Positions 40,232 through 49,244 are shown, counted from the stretch's first letter. The stretch is 64,000 nucleotides of DNA from JACRBR01 sp964371355 (GCA_964371355.1 CAYJMG010000021.1:7287-71286), one strand, 5' to 3'. A program made the numbers and translations. The notes: generated by a model from the sequence alone, not told the origin.

Positions 40232-41526
40232 GCGGCGCGCGCGGCCCCATCGGCATCGGCCTGCTGGGTCTGGGCGTCGTGGGCAGCGGCGTCGCCCGCA
40301 TCCTCCACGAAAAGGCCGACGTCTATGCGCGCCAGATCGGCGTCCCGCTCGAACTGCGTCGAGTCCTTGTGCGCGACCCGAAGAAAGAACGCCACTTCCC
40401 GGTCAGCCCTTCGCTCGTTACCACGGACGCATCGGAGATCCTGCAGGATCCCGCGATCAAGATGGTGATCGAAGTCATGGGCGCCGAGCAGCCTGCGTAC
40501 GATTACCTGCGCGCCGCCCTCGAGGCCGGCAAGTTCGTCGTCACCGCCAATAAAGAAGTCATGGCGAAGCACGGCGGTGACCTGCTCCGCCTGGCCCGCG
40601 CGCACAACGTCGACCTGCTTTACGAGGCCAGCGTTGGCGGCGGCATCCCCATCATCGCGCCCTTGAAGCGCGACCTGCTGGCGAACGACATCCTCAGCGT
40701 CACCGCCATCATCAACGGCACCACGAACTACATCCTGTCGTCGATGGGAAAGGGTGGGGGCTCGTTCGCCGAAGCCCTCGCCGAGGCACAGCGCCTGGGT
40801 TACGCCGAGCCCGACCCCACGAATGACGTCGAGGCGATCGATGCGGCGTACAAGCTGGCGATTCTGGCCAGCCTCTCCTTTCACGTCGATGTCCGTCCCG
40901 GCGACGTGTATCGCGAAGGCATTACGAAGCTGGCCGCCCGCGACTTCGCCTACGCCCGCGAACTCGGGTACGCGATTAAGCTGCTGGCCATGGCCCGCCG
41001 CAGCGGTGACAGCATCGAGCTGCGCGTCCATCCATGCCTGGTGGCCCACGAGCAGCTCCTGGCGAACGTCGATGGCGTCTTGAACGCAGTGGAGATCGAA
41101 GGCGACCTCATGTCACGCGTCCTTTTTCAGGGCCCCGGCGCCGGCTCCCTGCCGACGACCTCCGCCGTCGTGGCGGACGCGCTCGACGCCGCCGTCAGCA
41201 TCAGCAACAACGTCTACTGGCCGCACTCGTTCCGCCGCGAAGCCGACGTCAAGCCGCTGCCAATCGAGCGCACCGAATCGCGGTACTATCTTCGCGTTGG
41301 CGTCGCCGACGAACCGGGCGTCCTGGCACGCGTCGCCGGAAAGCTGGCCGACCACAAGATCAGCATCGCGTCCGTCATCCAGAAGGAAGTCGACGGACAG
41401 GCCGAGGCGGAGATCGTAATCATGACGCACGATGCCGTCGAAGCGGCCATGCGCCGCGCGCTCGATGAGATTCGCAAACTCACCGGCGTCGTGGAAGTGG
41501 AGCAGGTGATCCGGGTGCGGCCATGA
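40228..41526 (+). CDS. hom: Homoserine dehydrogenase
   Basis: 432 residues. The NAD(P) domain has IGLLGLGVVGSGVARIL, then VIEVMGAEQPAYDYLRAALEAGKFVVTANKEVMA. The catalytic part shows YEASVGGGIPII, NGTTNYILSSMG and GYAEPDPTNDVEAIDAAYKLAILA. An ACT domain occupies about 350-432 (YYLRVGVADEPGVLARVAGKLADHKISIASV), which usually gives threonine feedback. It reduces aspartate semialdehyde to homoserine. Overlaps with its neighbours place it in one transcript with the coiled-coil gene and thrC. Confidence 0.96.
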   Translation: MSGARGPIGIGLLGLGVVGSGVARILHEKADVYARQIGVPLELRRVLVRDPKKERHFPVSPSLVTTDASEILQDPAIKMVIEVMGAEQPAYDYLRAALEAGKFVVTANKEVMAKHGGDLLRLARAHNVDLLYEASVGGGIPIIAPLKRDLLANDILSVTAIINGTTNYILSSMGKGGGSFAEALAEAQRLGYAEPDPTNDVEAIDAAYKLAILASLSFHVDVRPGDVYREGITKLAARDFAYARELGYAIKLLAMARRSGDSIELRVHPCLVAHEQLLANVDGVLNAVEIEGDLMSRVLFQGPGAGSLPTTSAVVADALDAAVSISNNVYWPHSFRREADVKPLPIERTESRYYLRVGVADEPGVLARVAGKLADHKISIASVIQKEVDGQAEAEIVIMTHDAVEAAMRRALDEIRKLTGVVEVEQVIRVRP

Positions 41527-42548
41527 CCATGAGCGACCCCCAGCACGATTCGCAGGCGCCCACAAACACACTGGGCTGGGTGCAGGACCAGGTGATGGCC
41601 CTCAAGACCCAGCTGGGGCGCTTCACCCAGCAGGGCGATCAGCTCCAGGCCGCGGTCCTCGATATCAACGAGAAGCTCCGCGACAACGAGGCCCGCGTCC
41701 GCGAAATCACCGCCCGCACGCTGGGCCTGCCCTCCATGGCCGAGCAGCTCCGCCAGCTCTCCGGCCTGCTCGACCGCATCCAGGACGCAGAGGTCCTCAT
41801 CGACACCAAGTTCGAGGTGCTGGAGCGCACCACCGCCGAGGAGCGAGCCCGCGACCAGTCGGAGAAAAACGACCTCTACCGGCGGCTCCAGGACGTCGAG
41901 CGCCGCACAGAGAGCCTCCTCGAACGCCAGTCCGCCCTCGACGACTCGACCCGCCGCTTCCAGGAGGAGTTCTCCCGGCACAACCTTCAGTACCAGGGAA
42001 TCAACCAGCGGCTCGAGACGGTCGAGACGAAGGCCGGGCGCAACGTCGACGCCGTTATCCGGCTCGAGCAGCAACAGGCTGAGATGGAGCAGTCGGTGCG
42101 CGCGCTCCGCCGCGAGGACGACGTGCTGGCCGAGCGAGCACGCCTGGCCCACGAGGTCGCCTCGCGGATCGAAACTGACCTGCACACGATGCAGGAAGAG
42201 TTGCGCGTCCTGCCGCTGCTGACCGAGCGCGTCGAGCTGCTGCGCGCCGAGCGCCAGCGCCTGGAAGACCGCACCTCCCACCTCGAAGAGACGTTCGCCC
42301 ACGCGGAGACACGCCTCGAGCGTGAGGAGGACTTCACGACCCACGTCGATGCCCGCATGAAGGCCTACGACAGCCGCATCGACCACGTGCACACGCTGAC
42401 GCTGGACTTCCGCCGTACGATGACCGAGCAACTCCTGAAGCTGAACCAGATGATCGAACGGATGAAGCGGCGCGAGGTGGAAGAGCTGGAGCGGCAGACG
42501 AAGGAATTGCGCGGCCAGCAGAGTCAGTTGAAGACCGAGGACGAATGA
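41523..42548 (+). CDS. Coiled-coil protein of unknown function
   Basis: 341 residues, almost wholly heptad-rich helix from about residue 25 to the end (for example LLDRIQDAEVLIDTKFEVLER and TLDFRRTMTEQLLKLNQMIE). No signal peptide, TM helix, Walker or zinc motif is visible. It overlaps hom (ATGA) and thrC (ATGA), so all three must be translated together. SMC-, DivIVA- or PspA-like roles are conceivable, but there is no specific similarity to support any of them. It is the oddest member of this operon. Confidence 0.8.
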   Translation: MTMSDPQHDSQAPTNTLGWVQDQVMALKTQLGRFTQQGDQLQAAVLDINEKLRDNEARVREITARTLGLPSMAEQLRQLSGLLDRIQDAEVLIDTKFEVLERTTAEERARDQSEKNDLYRRLQDVERRTESLLERQSALDDSTRRFQEEFSRHNLQYQGINQRLETVETKAGRNVDAVIRLEQQQAEMEQSVRALRREDDVLAERARLAHEVASRIETDLHTMQEELRVLPLLTERVELLRAERQRLEDRTSHLEETFAHAETRLEREEDFTTHVDARMKAYDSRIDHVHTLTLDFRRTMTEQLLKLNQMIERMKRREVEELERQTKELRGQQSQLKTEDE

Positions 42549-43636
42549 CCGCCGACTCGCCCCTCCGTGCCCCCGACGCGGCGCCGCTCCGCGGCGTCCT
42601 TCATCGCTACGCCGAGCACCTGCCCATCACCGCCAGGACACCGCTCATTACCCTGGGTGAGGGCGAGACGCCCCTTGTCCGCTCCCAGGCCCTCGAGCGC
42701 GAAACGGGGTGCGACGCGCTCTACTTCAAGCTCGAGAGCTGTAACCCCACCGGCTCGTTCAAGGACCGCGGCATGGTCGTTGCCGTCGCCAAGGCGATGG
42801 AAGAGGGCGCCCAGGCCATCATGTGCGCCTCCACCGGTAACACCAGCGCCGCCGCCGCGGCCTATGCCGGGCGCTATGGCCTGAAGTGCTACGTGATCGT
42901 GCCCGACGGCAAGATCGCGCGCGGAAAGCTCGCCCAGAGCGTGGTCCACGGCGCCGAGATCATCGCCGTTGATGGGAACTTCGATGTCGCCCTCCGCATG
43001 GCGCGCGAGATTACCGCCAAGCACCCGATCGCGCTGGTGAACTCCGTCAACCCGCACCGCATCGAGGGCCAGAAGACGGCGTCGTTCGAGATCGCCGACG
43101 CGCTCGGCGACGCACCCAGCGTCCTTGCACTGCCCGTGGGGAACGCCGGCAACATCACCGCCTACTGGCGCGGGTTCGTCGAGTACCACCGGCTGGAGCG
43201 CACGTCCGGACGGCCGCGCATGCTGGGATTCCAGGCCGCCGGCGCCGCCCCGCTCGTCCACGGCGCACCCGTGGCGGCGCCCCAGACGGTCGCGTCCGCC
43301 ATTCGCATCGGCAACCCAGCGTCGTGGAAGACCGCGATCGCCGCCCGCGATGAGTCCGGCGGCACCATTGAGGCCGTGACCGACGACGAGATCCTGGCCG
43401 CCTACGCGCGCCTCGCGCGGGAAGAGGGCATCTTCTGCGAGCCTGCATCGGCGGCGTGCGTGGCCGGCGTCCTCAAGAAGTCCGCGGGCGGCCGCAGCTT
43501 CGCCGGCCAGACCATCGTGTGCATCATCACCGGCAGCGGCCTCAAGGATCCCGAGACGGCGCTTGCCCACGAGCCCGAAATCCACCGCGTCCCCGCCGAC
43601 TTGGCCGCCATCGAACGCGAGATGGGCTGGGCGTAA
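42545..43636 (+). CDS. thrC: Threonine synthase
   Basis: 363 residues. PLP-dependent fold II: TLGEGETPLVRSQALER, FKLESCNPTGSFKDRGMVVAV with the Schiff-base Lys in SFKDRG, MCASTGNTSAAAAAYAGRYG, LPVGNAGNITAYWRGF (phosphate loop) and IITGSGLKDP at the end. It converts O-phosphohomoserine to threonine. With hom, it gives two steps of threonine synthesis in one operon; homoserine kinase is not in the window. It is convergent with dnaA, with only four bases between the stops. Confidence 0.96.
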   Translation: MTADSPLRAPDAAPLRGVLHRYAEHLPITARTPLITLGEGETPLVRSQALERETGCDALYFKLESCNPTGSFKDRGMVVAVAKAMEEGAQAIMCASTGNTSAAAAAYAGRYGLKCYVIVPDGKIARGKLAQSVVHGAEIIAVDGNFDVALRMAREITAKHPIALVNSVNPHRIEGQKTASFEIADALGDAPSVLALPVGNAGNITAYWRGFVEYHRLERTSGRPRMLGFQAAGAAPLVHGAPVAAPQTVASAIRIGNPASWKTAIAARDESGGTIEAVTDDEILAAYARLAREEGIFCEPASAACVAGVLKKSAGGRSFAGQTIVCIITGSGLKDPETALAHEPEIHRVPADLAAIEREMGWA

Positions 43637-43640
43637 GCGG

Positions 43641-45095
43641 TCACATCGCGCTGAGCAGCGGTTCGACGGGAGCCGCCGGCATCGTCGCGGCGGGCATCGG
43701 CGCCGGGACAGGCGGGGCCGCCAGCGCTTCATGGATGCTGCTGAGATCTTGCTTCGTCTCAACCCTCGTGCTCAGCTCGGCCTCGATGCGGTCGATGGCG
43801 CCGATGACCGTGCTGTGGTCCCGGTTCCCGAACAGCCGCTGGATCTCCGCGATGGTCTTCTTCGCGTCGTGCCGCAGCACGTACATCGCGAGGTGCCGCG
43901 CGTACGACACGTCGCGGCTGCGGCTGCGCCCCGTCAGGTCCGCGCGGCTCGTCGTCGTGCGAGCACACACCGCCGCGATCACGTCGTCGGCCGATGGCAG
44001 TGCCGCCCCCTGCGCATCCTGGCCCGCGCTCGCGGCCGTGCTAAACACGGACAGCGCTCGCTCGACGATCTCCGGTGTCGCCTGTCCGCCCACCAGCGGG
44101 ATGTGCGCCAGCACGCGGTTCAGGTAGCCCTCCAGCTCGCGCACCGTGGGACAGCAGCGCTGGGCAATCTGCTCCAGCGCGGCATCCGGCAGCCGCAGCG
44201 CGGAGTGCCGCGCCTTTGCCCGCAGGATCGCCAGCCGCGTCGCGAACGACGGCCGCTGCAGGTCCGCCTGCAGTCCCATCATCAGCCGCGTCCGGAGCGC
44301 CTCCGTCAGCCCGCCAAGCTGCGAGGGCAGGCGGTCGCACGTCACCACCACCTGCTTCCCGGCGGCGTGCAGGTCATTGAACGTGTGGAAGAACTCCTCC
44401 TGGAACCCCGGGCGCGTCTCGAAGAACTGCACGTCGTCCAGAAGCAGCACGTCGCAGTGCCGGTATCGGCGCCGGAAGCCCTCGAACGACTTGTGCTGCG
44501 CCGCCCCGCCGAACTCCGTCCCGAATCGCTCCGCTGTCGCGTAGACGACGGTCAGTCCCGCCGTGTGCGCCGCGTGCCCGATGGCATTCAGCAGATGGGT
44601 CTTCCCCAACCCCGGCCCGCCGAAGATCACCAGCGGGCTTTGGCGGCCGGGCGCGCCCACCACCGCCTGCGCCGCCGCGTGCGCCAGCTCGTTCTCCTCG
44701 CCCACCACGAACGTGTCGAACGTGAGCGCCGGATGCAGTGCGGGCGCCGCGGGCCGACGGCGCAGGAAGTCGGGGACGGCGTCCTTGCCGTCGAGCGCAG
44801 GAGAGCCCTCGGTGTCCATAGTCGGCCCCGGGTCGTCCTCGGCCCGGACGACCTCGAACGCGACGCCCACCGGCCGCCCGATCACGCGGGCGAGCGCCTG
44901 GAGGACAACCTTCCTCATGCGGACTTCCAGCCACTCGGTCTTGAAGTCACTGTTGGCCCCGACGACGAACGTCTCGTCATCGAATCGCAGGCCGACCGTG
45001 TCGCGCAGCCACGTGTCGAAGTTCGGCTTGTTAACCGAGACCTGGAGCTGGCCCAGCGCGGCCGCCCAGGTCGTCGCTGCGTCGTTGTCCTTCAT
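43641..45095 (-). CDS. dnaA: Chromosomal replication initiator protein DnaA
   Basis: 484 residues. Domain I is about 8-85 (NFDTWLRDTVGLRFDDETF), then a variable linker. The AAA+ domain has TFDTFVVGEENELAHAAAQAV, Walker A GGPGLGKTHLLNAIG, Walker B VLLLDDVQFF and arginine-finger region LRTRLMMGL. Domain IV carries the DnaA-box-binding signature GNRDHSTVIGAIDRIE (near residue 440). It binds origin DNA and opens it for replication. Unusually, dnaN and recF are not adjacent; the neighbours are thrC (convergent) and a PAP2 gene (divergent). A short tail of Ala/Pro/Met follows domain IV. Confidence 0.96.
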   Translation of the reverse strand: MKDNDAATTWAAALGQLQVSVNKPNFDTWLRDTVGLRFDDETFVVGANSDFKTEWLEVRMRKVVLQALARVIGRPVGVAFEVVRAEDDPGPTMDTEGSPALDGKDAVPDFLRRRPAAPALHPALTFDTFVVGEENELAHAAAQAVVGAPGRQSPLVIFGGPGLGKTHLLNAIGHAAHTAGLTVVYATAERFGTEFGGAAQHKSFEGFRRRYRHCDVLLLDDVQFFETRPGFQEEFFHTFNDLHAAGKQVVVTCDRLPSQLGGLTEALRTRLMMGLQADLQRPSFATRLAILRAKARHSALRLPDAALEQIAQRCCPTVRELEGYLNRVLAHIPLVGGQATPEIVERALSVFSTAASAGQDAQGAALPSADDVIAAVCARTTTSRADLTGRSRSRDVSYARHLAMYVLRHDAKKTIAEIQRLFGNRDHSTVIGAIDRIEAELSTRVETKQDLSSIHEALAAPPVPAPMPAATMPAAPVEPLLSAM

Positions 45096-45363
45096 TGTCG
45101 TGCCGCCAGGTGCCTGTGCTCTGTGCGTGTGTGGCCGGCGTATGTGCATCCTGCAACAGGCAACACGAATCCCTCCCGACGCCGCGTGCGGTCCCGGCAT
45201 GCGTTGAACAACGGTGAACGGATTACTGAAGCGCTCCCAGGATCGAAGTCCCTGCCAGTGTCTCGGGTCCTGCTGCGGTGATTGTCTGTGCCCTCCGCAG
45301 TGCGACGCTTCCGGATGTCGTCCGCGTCGCGCGGGCCGCTGTGAAACCCTGGGAACAGGGCGC

Positions 45364-45392
45364 ATCATACGCGTGGGCCGGGAGCGGGTCAA
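45364..45392 (-). promoter_or_regulatory. Probable dnaA promoter
   Basis: On the minus strand, TTGACC (45387-45392), a 17-base spacer and TATGAT (45364-45369). It would start transcription near 45357, about 260 bases before dnaA. Confidence 0.65.
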
Positions 45393-45451
45393 GGTGCTTA
45401 TGACGATTGGTGGGGCGTTTTTCGCGCGACTTTGCACCCCTTTTCTGAGCG

Positions 45452-45475
45452 CGTGATCGCGGCGGCGCGATCACG
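45452..45475. promoter_or_regulatory. Perfect 9-bp inverted repeat in the dnaA-PAP2 gap
   Basis: CGTGATCGC (45452-45460) and GCGATCACG (45467-45475) are separated by GGCGGC. It may be an operator or an RNA hairpin. It lies about 65 bases upstream of the dnaA promoter and 110 bases before the PAP2 gene. Confidence 0.5.
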
Positions 45476-45588
45476 ACCAAAGATGTCATCTGCGCGCGAC
45501 GATAACGCTTGCTTTCCGTGCGTTATTGTTGTCAGTAGCGCTGTCCATCGTCTCATGATGTGATATTCAGTGGAGTGCTAACGTATCG

Positions 45589-46395
45589 ATGTCGACGCAC
45601 ACCGTCACCGCAAAGGACCAGCCCTCACCCCTCCGACGGCTCGCCGCCATCATTGAATCGCGCCGGATCTACCGCGACGTCTTCGAGATCGGCCTCGTCT
45701 CGCTAGCGTTCCTGTTGTACTTCATCGTCCGCGGTCTGGTCGTCGATCGCCACGACGACGCCTATGCCAACGCCCGCGACATCATCGATCTCGAGCGCAC
45801 GCTCGGCATCTTCTGGGAACCCCGTCTGCAAGAGTGGGTGCTCGAACGCCACTTCTTCGTCAGCGTCTTCAACTTCATTTACTTCTGGCTCGATTTCCCG
45901 CTCATCGTCGCCGTCGGCCTCTGGATGTACTTCACCCACCGCCACGAGTACACCGTTGCGCGCGACTCGTTGTTGTTGTCTGGCGCCCTCGCCCTCGTTC
46001 TGTACAACCTCTATCCCGTCATGCCGCCGCGCCTCCTCCCGACCGGCGAGTTCGTCGGCACGATCGAGAAGTACAACGACCTCAGCTACCAGGCCCAGTC
46101 CCTGAAGGCGTTCGTGAACCCATACGCCGCACTCCCCAGCCTGCACTACGGCTGGGCCATGGTCATCGGCGGGGCAATGGTCGTGACCATGCGAAACCCG
46201 CTACTGCGCGCCTTCGGCGTGGCGCTCCCGTGGCTCCAGATGGCCGCCATCGTCTTCACCGCGAACCACTACATCATCGACGCCTTGGCCGGGCTGGTTG
46301 TGTGCCTGGCGGGTGTCCTGCTCGCGCTGGTCGCGCAGGCCTGGCTATACCCGTGGATTCGCCGCCGCTTCGGACCCCCGACCGTGTTAGCCTGA
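45589..46395 (+). CDS. PAP2-superfamily membrane protein (inositol phosphorylceramide synthase-like)
   Basis: 268 residues, about six TM helices. The acid-phosphatase-like triad is degenerate but visible: MPPRLLP (motif 1 region), ALPSLHYGWAMVIGGAM (His) and ANHYIIDALAGLVVCLAGVL (His and Asp). LHYGW and HYIIDALAG are typical of the Aur1-like/IPC-synthase-type PAP2 proteins in actinobacteria and Chloroflexota. It probably acts on lipid phosphates at the membrane. Substrate unknown; the gene lies four bases upstream of the cysteine desulfurase gene. Confidence 0.85.
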   Translation: MSTHTVTAKDQPSPLRRLAAIIESRRIYRDVFEIGLVSLAFLLYFIVRGLVVDRHDDAYANARDIIDLERTLGIFWEPRLQEWVLERHFFVSVFNFIYFWLDFPLIVAVGLWMYFTHRHEYTVARDSLLLSGALALVLYNLYPVMPPRLLPTGEFVGTIEKYNDLSYQAQSLKAFVNPYAALPSLHYGWAMVIGGAMVVTMRNPLLRAFGVALPWLQMAAIVFTANHYIIDALAGLVVCLAGVLLALVAQAWLYPWIRRRFGPPTVLA

Positions 46396-46399
46396 ACCT

Positions 46400-47590
46400 A
46401 TGGAGCGCCGAGTCTACTTCGACCACGCCGCCACCACCGCCTGCGACGAACGCGTGGTCACCGCCATGCTGCCTTACCTCACCTCCGCCTGGGGAAACCC
46501 GTCGTCCATCTACGCCGAGGCCAGGGAGGCCCGGAAGGGGCTCGATGGCGCCCGGCGCACGGTGGCCGAGATCCTCGCCGCGAAGCCCAACGAGATCGTC
46601 TTCACCAGCGGCGGCACCGAGGCCGACAACCTGGCCCTGCGTGGCGTGGCCGAGGCGGCGCGCGCGCGCGGCAGCGGCAACCACATCATCACGACCGCCA
46701 TCGAGCACCACGCTGTGCTTCACGAGTGCGACGCGCTGGCGAAGGACGGATTTCGTGTCACCTACCTGCCCGTGGACGGCCAGGGCTTCGTCGATCTCGG
46801 CGCCCTGCGTGCCTCCCTCGACGACAACACGATCCTCGTGAGCGTGATGTACGCCAACAACGAAGTCGGGACCGTCCAGCCCGTCGCCGAGGTCTCGCGC
46901 ATCGTGAAGGAGCGCAACTCCCGCATCATGGTGCACACCGATGCCGTACAGGCCGCCGGCTCGCTCGACCTGGGTGTCGACCGGCTCGGTGTTGATCTCC
47001 TTTCGATCGCCGCGCACAAGATCTATGGGCCGAAGGGCTCCGGCGTGTTGTACGTGCGCCAGCGGACGCCGTTTGCGCCCCAGACTGTCGGTGGCTCGCA
47101 GGAACGCGACCGCCGCGCGGGGACCGAGAACGTCGCCGGATCGGTCGGCCTTGCCTCCGCGCTGCGCCTCGCGCACGACGAACGCGCGGCTCGGAACGAG
47201 CACGTCACCGGGTTGCGCGACCGGCTGCTCGACGAGGTGCCGCGCCGCGTGCCCGGCACGATCATCACCGGCCCCCGCGACCGCGCCCGGCGCCTCCCGA
47301 ACAGCGCCAGCTTCGCCTTCCGCCATCTCGAGGGAGAGGCGGTGCTGATGCAACTCGACCTGCAGGGCATTGCCGCCAGCAGCGGATCCGCCTGCACGAC
47401 CGCATCGCTCGAGCCCTCGCACGTGCTCGTGGCGATGGGCGTGTCGGAGGAGTACCTGCGCGGCTCGCTGCGGCTCACGCTGGGCGTCGACAACACGATG
47501 GACGACGTAGAGTACCTGCTGGGGGTGCTGCCGCCCGCCGTCGAGCGCATCCGCGGCCTGCAACCCGTCGCCGGGCGCCGTGCCGATTGA
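46400..47590 (+). CDS. Cysteine desulfurase (NifS/IscS family)
   Basis: 396 residues. It starts VYFDHAATTACDERVVTAMLPYL. The PLP-binding region includes IVFTSGGTEADNLALRGV, HHAVLHECDAL, NNEVGTVQPV, HTDAVQAAGSLDLGV and SIAAHKIYGPKGSGVLYVR (Schiff-base Lys in HK). The catalytic-Cys loop is SSGSACTTASLEPSHVL. The enzyme takes sulfur from cysteine for Fe-S clusters or thiolated tRNA. No iscU follows; the next gene is a small hypothetical. Confidence 0.94.
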   Translation: MERRVYFDHAATTACDERVVTAMLPYLTSAWGNPSSIYAEAREARKGLDGARRTVAEILAAKPNEIVFTSGGTEADNLALRGVAEAARARGSGNHIITTAIEHHAVLHECDALAKDGFRVTYLPVDGQGFVDLGALRASLDDNTILVSVMYANNEVGTVQPVAEVSRIVKERNSRIMVHTDAVQAAGSLDLGVDRLGVDLLSIAAHKIYGPKGSGVLYVRQRTPFAPQTVGGSQERDRRAGTENVAGSVGLASALRLAHDERAARNEHVTGLRDRLLDEVPRRVPGTIITGPRDRARRLPNSASFAFRHLEGEAVLMQLDLQGIAASSGSACTTASLEPSHVLVAMGVSEEYLRGSLRLTLGVDNTMDDVEYLLGVLPPAVERIRGLQPVAGRRAD

Positions 47591-47614
47591 GTATCACGCC
47601 CGCGAGGTGAAGCG

Positions 47615-47812
47615 ATGCCAGACCCCAATCCCCGCCCGCAACCCGCAAAGCGCCCGAAGACGGACGACGAGATCCGCGCCGAGGCCCAGCGCCTCATGCG
47701 CGATCCCGCGATGAAGGACCTGATCCGCCGTGCCCGCGAGTCTCGGGCTCGCGGCAAGAGTATCCGGCTTGATGACGTCCTCAAGAAGCTGAACGCCCGC
47801 GACGCGGACTAA
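47615..47812 (+). CDS. Small hypothetical charged protein (65 aa)
   Basis: A short protein, MPDPNPRPQPAKRPKTDDEI at the start, then a charged helix (RAEAQRLMRDPAMKDLIRRARESRARG) and KSIRLDDVLKKLNARDAD. GAGGTG lies before the ATG. It sits 24 bases after the cysteine desulfurase gene on the same strand and looks like a genuine small gene, but I recognise no family. Confidence 0.65.
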   Translation: MPDPNPRPQPAKRPKTDDEIRAEAQRLMRDPAMKDLIRRARESRARGKSIRLDDVLKKLNARDAD

Positions 47813-47816
47813 CTCC

Positions 47817-48464
47817 TCAGTTCAACACACCGAAGCCCGTCGTCTTCTGCCGCAGGTGCGCCACAAGCCGCCCGTGCATCTCCGGCAGCGCCTCGCCGAT
47901 GAGCGCCAGCTCCATCCGCAGCCGTGCCTCCGGATCCAGCTCCTCCAGCCACTGCTGCTTCGCCTCTGGCGGCACGTCGCAGCGCGCGGCGATGTAGTCG
48001 GCGGCGGCACCGGGCTCGTCCGGCAGGTACACCTGCCGCACCCACTGGTCGCCGATGGCGAAGTACGTCTTCAGGTAGTCGTCGAACATCTGCCGCGCCC
48101 GCGGCATCGCCTCGTACGCGCCGTCCCCGCCGGGCTCCTGCTCCAGCGGCGCCACCTCGCCCCGCAGGTATGGCTGCGTCGTGTTAATGCTCACGATGCG
48201 GAAGCGTTGCTCGCCGATCGTGAAGAGGTTCATGCGCCCGTCGTCCAGGTACTCCACCTGGATGATGCGCGCCGTACAGCCCACGTCATACGGCACCGCG
48301 CCGCCGCCTACCTCCTCGCCCGACTTGATCAGCGCCACCCCGAACGGCGCATCCTCCTCGATGCACTCGCGGATCATCAGCTTGTAGCGCTCCTCGAAGA
48401 TGTGGAGCGGCATCCGCATGCCGGGAAACAGGACCGAGTTGAGAGGGAAAAGACGCAGATCCAT
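47817..48464 (-). CDS. Lon-protease substrate-binding domain protein
   Basis: 215 residues. The LON N-terminal domain pattern runs throughout: LRLFPLNSVLFPGMRMPLHIFEERYKLMIRECIE, FGVALIKSGEEVGG, VGCTARIIQVEYLDDGRMNLFTIGEQRFRI and a helical C-terminal part. Stand-alone copies of this domain lack the ATPase and protease parts; they may bind unfolded protein. It is convergent with the small gene at 47615 and has a heptamer tract upstream. Confidence 0.93.
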   Translation of the reverse strand: MDLRLFPLNSVLFPGMRMPLHIFEERYKLMIRECIEEDAPFGVALIKSGEEVGGGAVPYDVGCTARIIQVEYLDDGRMNLFTIGEQRFRIVSINTTQPYLRGEVAPLEQEPGGDGAYEAMPRARQMFDDYLKTYFAIGDQWVRQVYLPDEPGAAADYIAARCDVPPEAKQQWLEELDPEARLRMELALIGEALPEMHGRLVAHLRQKTTGFGVLN

Positions 48465-48480
48465 GGCTCGCCAGTTGATG

Positions 48481-48508
48481 GGGACTAGGGTCGAGGGTCA
48501 GGGTAGCG
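48481..48508. repeat. Heptamer tract upstream of the Lon-domain gene
   Basis: Four units (GGGACTA, GGGTCGA, GGGTCAG, GGTAGCG) lie 17 bases from the minus-strand start codon. Confidence 0.5.
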
Positions 48509-48586
48509 GATTCTCCGTGGCTCCCGGCGCAGTTCGTGGCGAACAGGCTGCCGCCCTTCGAGATGGACCAACGGTTAGGCTGGAGC

Positions 48587-49012
48587 ATGAGGTACGCAAA
48601 GCTGGTGCCCGAGCTGACGTGCTCGGACTTCGAAAGCAGTGTCCGCTTTTACACAGAGGTGCTGGGGTTCGCCGTACTGTACGACCGTCCGGAGGAGCGC
48701 TTCGCGATGCTCCATCGGGAAGGGGCGCAGGTGATGATCGAGCAGCCGGTGGGGCGCGCCTGGGTGGCAGGAGAGCTGGTGAGGCCGTACGGGCGGGGCG
48801 TGAACTTCGAGATCGAGTGCACGGATGTGGACGGGCTCTATGGGCGGGTGCAGGCGGCGGGCGCCGCGGTGTTTCTCGAGATGGAGGAGAGGTGGTACCG
48901 GCGCGACGATGTAGAGGTCGGGAACCGCCAGTTCATCGTCCAGGACCCTGATGGTTACCTGCTTCGTTTTGCGCAGGATCTGGGCGACCAACCGGCACGA
49001 CTCGGCCCCTAG
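48587..49012 (+). CDS. VOC (glyoxalase/bleomycin resistance) family protein
   Basis: About 141 residues from the ATG at 48587 (CTGGAG is upstream); an in-frame GTG at 48536 would add 17 residues. The VOC fold has two beta-alpha-beta modules: LVPELTCSDFESSVRFYTEVLGF and GVNFEIECTDVDGLYGRVQAAG, with IVQDPDGYLLRFAQDLG at the end. Metal ligands are not obvious. It resembles bleomycin-binding resistance proteins and related small dioxygenases; a specific role cannot be given. Confidence 0.88.
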   Translation: MRYAKLVPELTCSDFESSVRFYTEVLGFAVLYDRPEERFAMLHREGAQVMIEQPVGRAWVAGELVRPYGRGVNFEIECTDVDGLYGRVQAAGAAVFLEMEERWYRRDDVEVGNRQFIVQDPDGYLLRFAQDLGDQPARLGP

Positions 49013-49244
49013 GTTGCGCATCGGAGACGATCTGCCCGGCGGCTCTTGACCCACGACGCGCCCCGGGTGGATACTTGCGATCGCCTCTCCGGGCGGCCGC
49101 TGGCGGTGGTGGCCCTCCGTATTGGCCGTGCAGCATGTGGATGCGAACACCTGCGGGCGCCGGAAAGCGTCCGAGCACGGCGCCTGAGCCGGCATCTCAT
49201 CTCCCTCTGCACGCGGCACATTGTTCGTTCACAAGGAGGCCGCT

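Larger units (their letters stand above)
45096..45588. other. Intergenic region upstream of dnaA
   Basis: 493 bases without a gene. It contains the dnaA promoter on the minus strand (45364-45392), a dyad (45452-45475) and AT-richer stretches near 45400-45450 and 45500-45590. I looked for clusters of TTATCCACA-type DnaA boxes and saw none with a perfect match, so I do not call an origin. The dnaA leader of about 260 bases is long. Confidence 0.6.

Noticed and set aside
45096..45588. Origin of replication upstream of dnaA
   Set aside because: No cluster of DnaA boxes or long AT-rich unwinding element was visible by eye.
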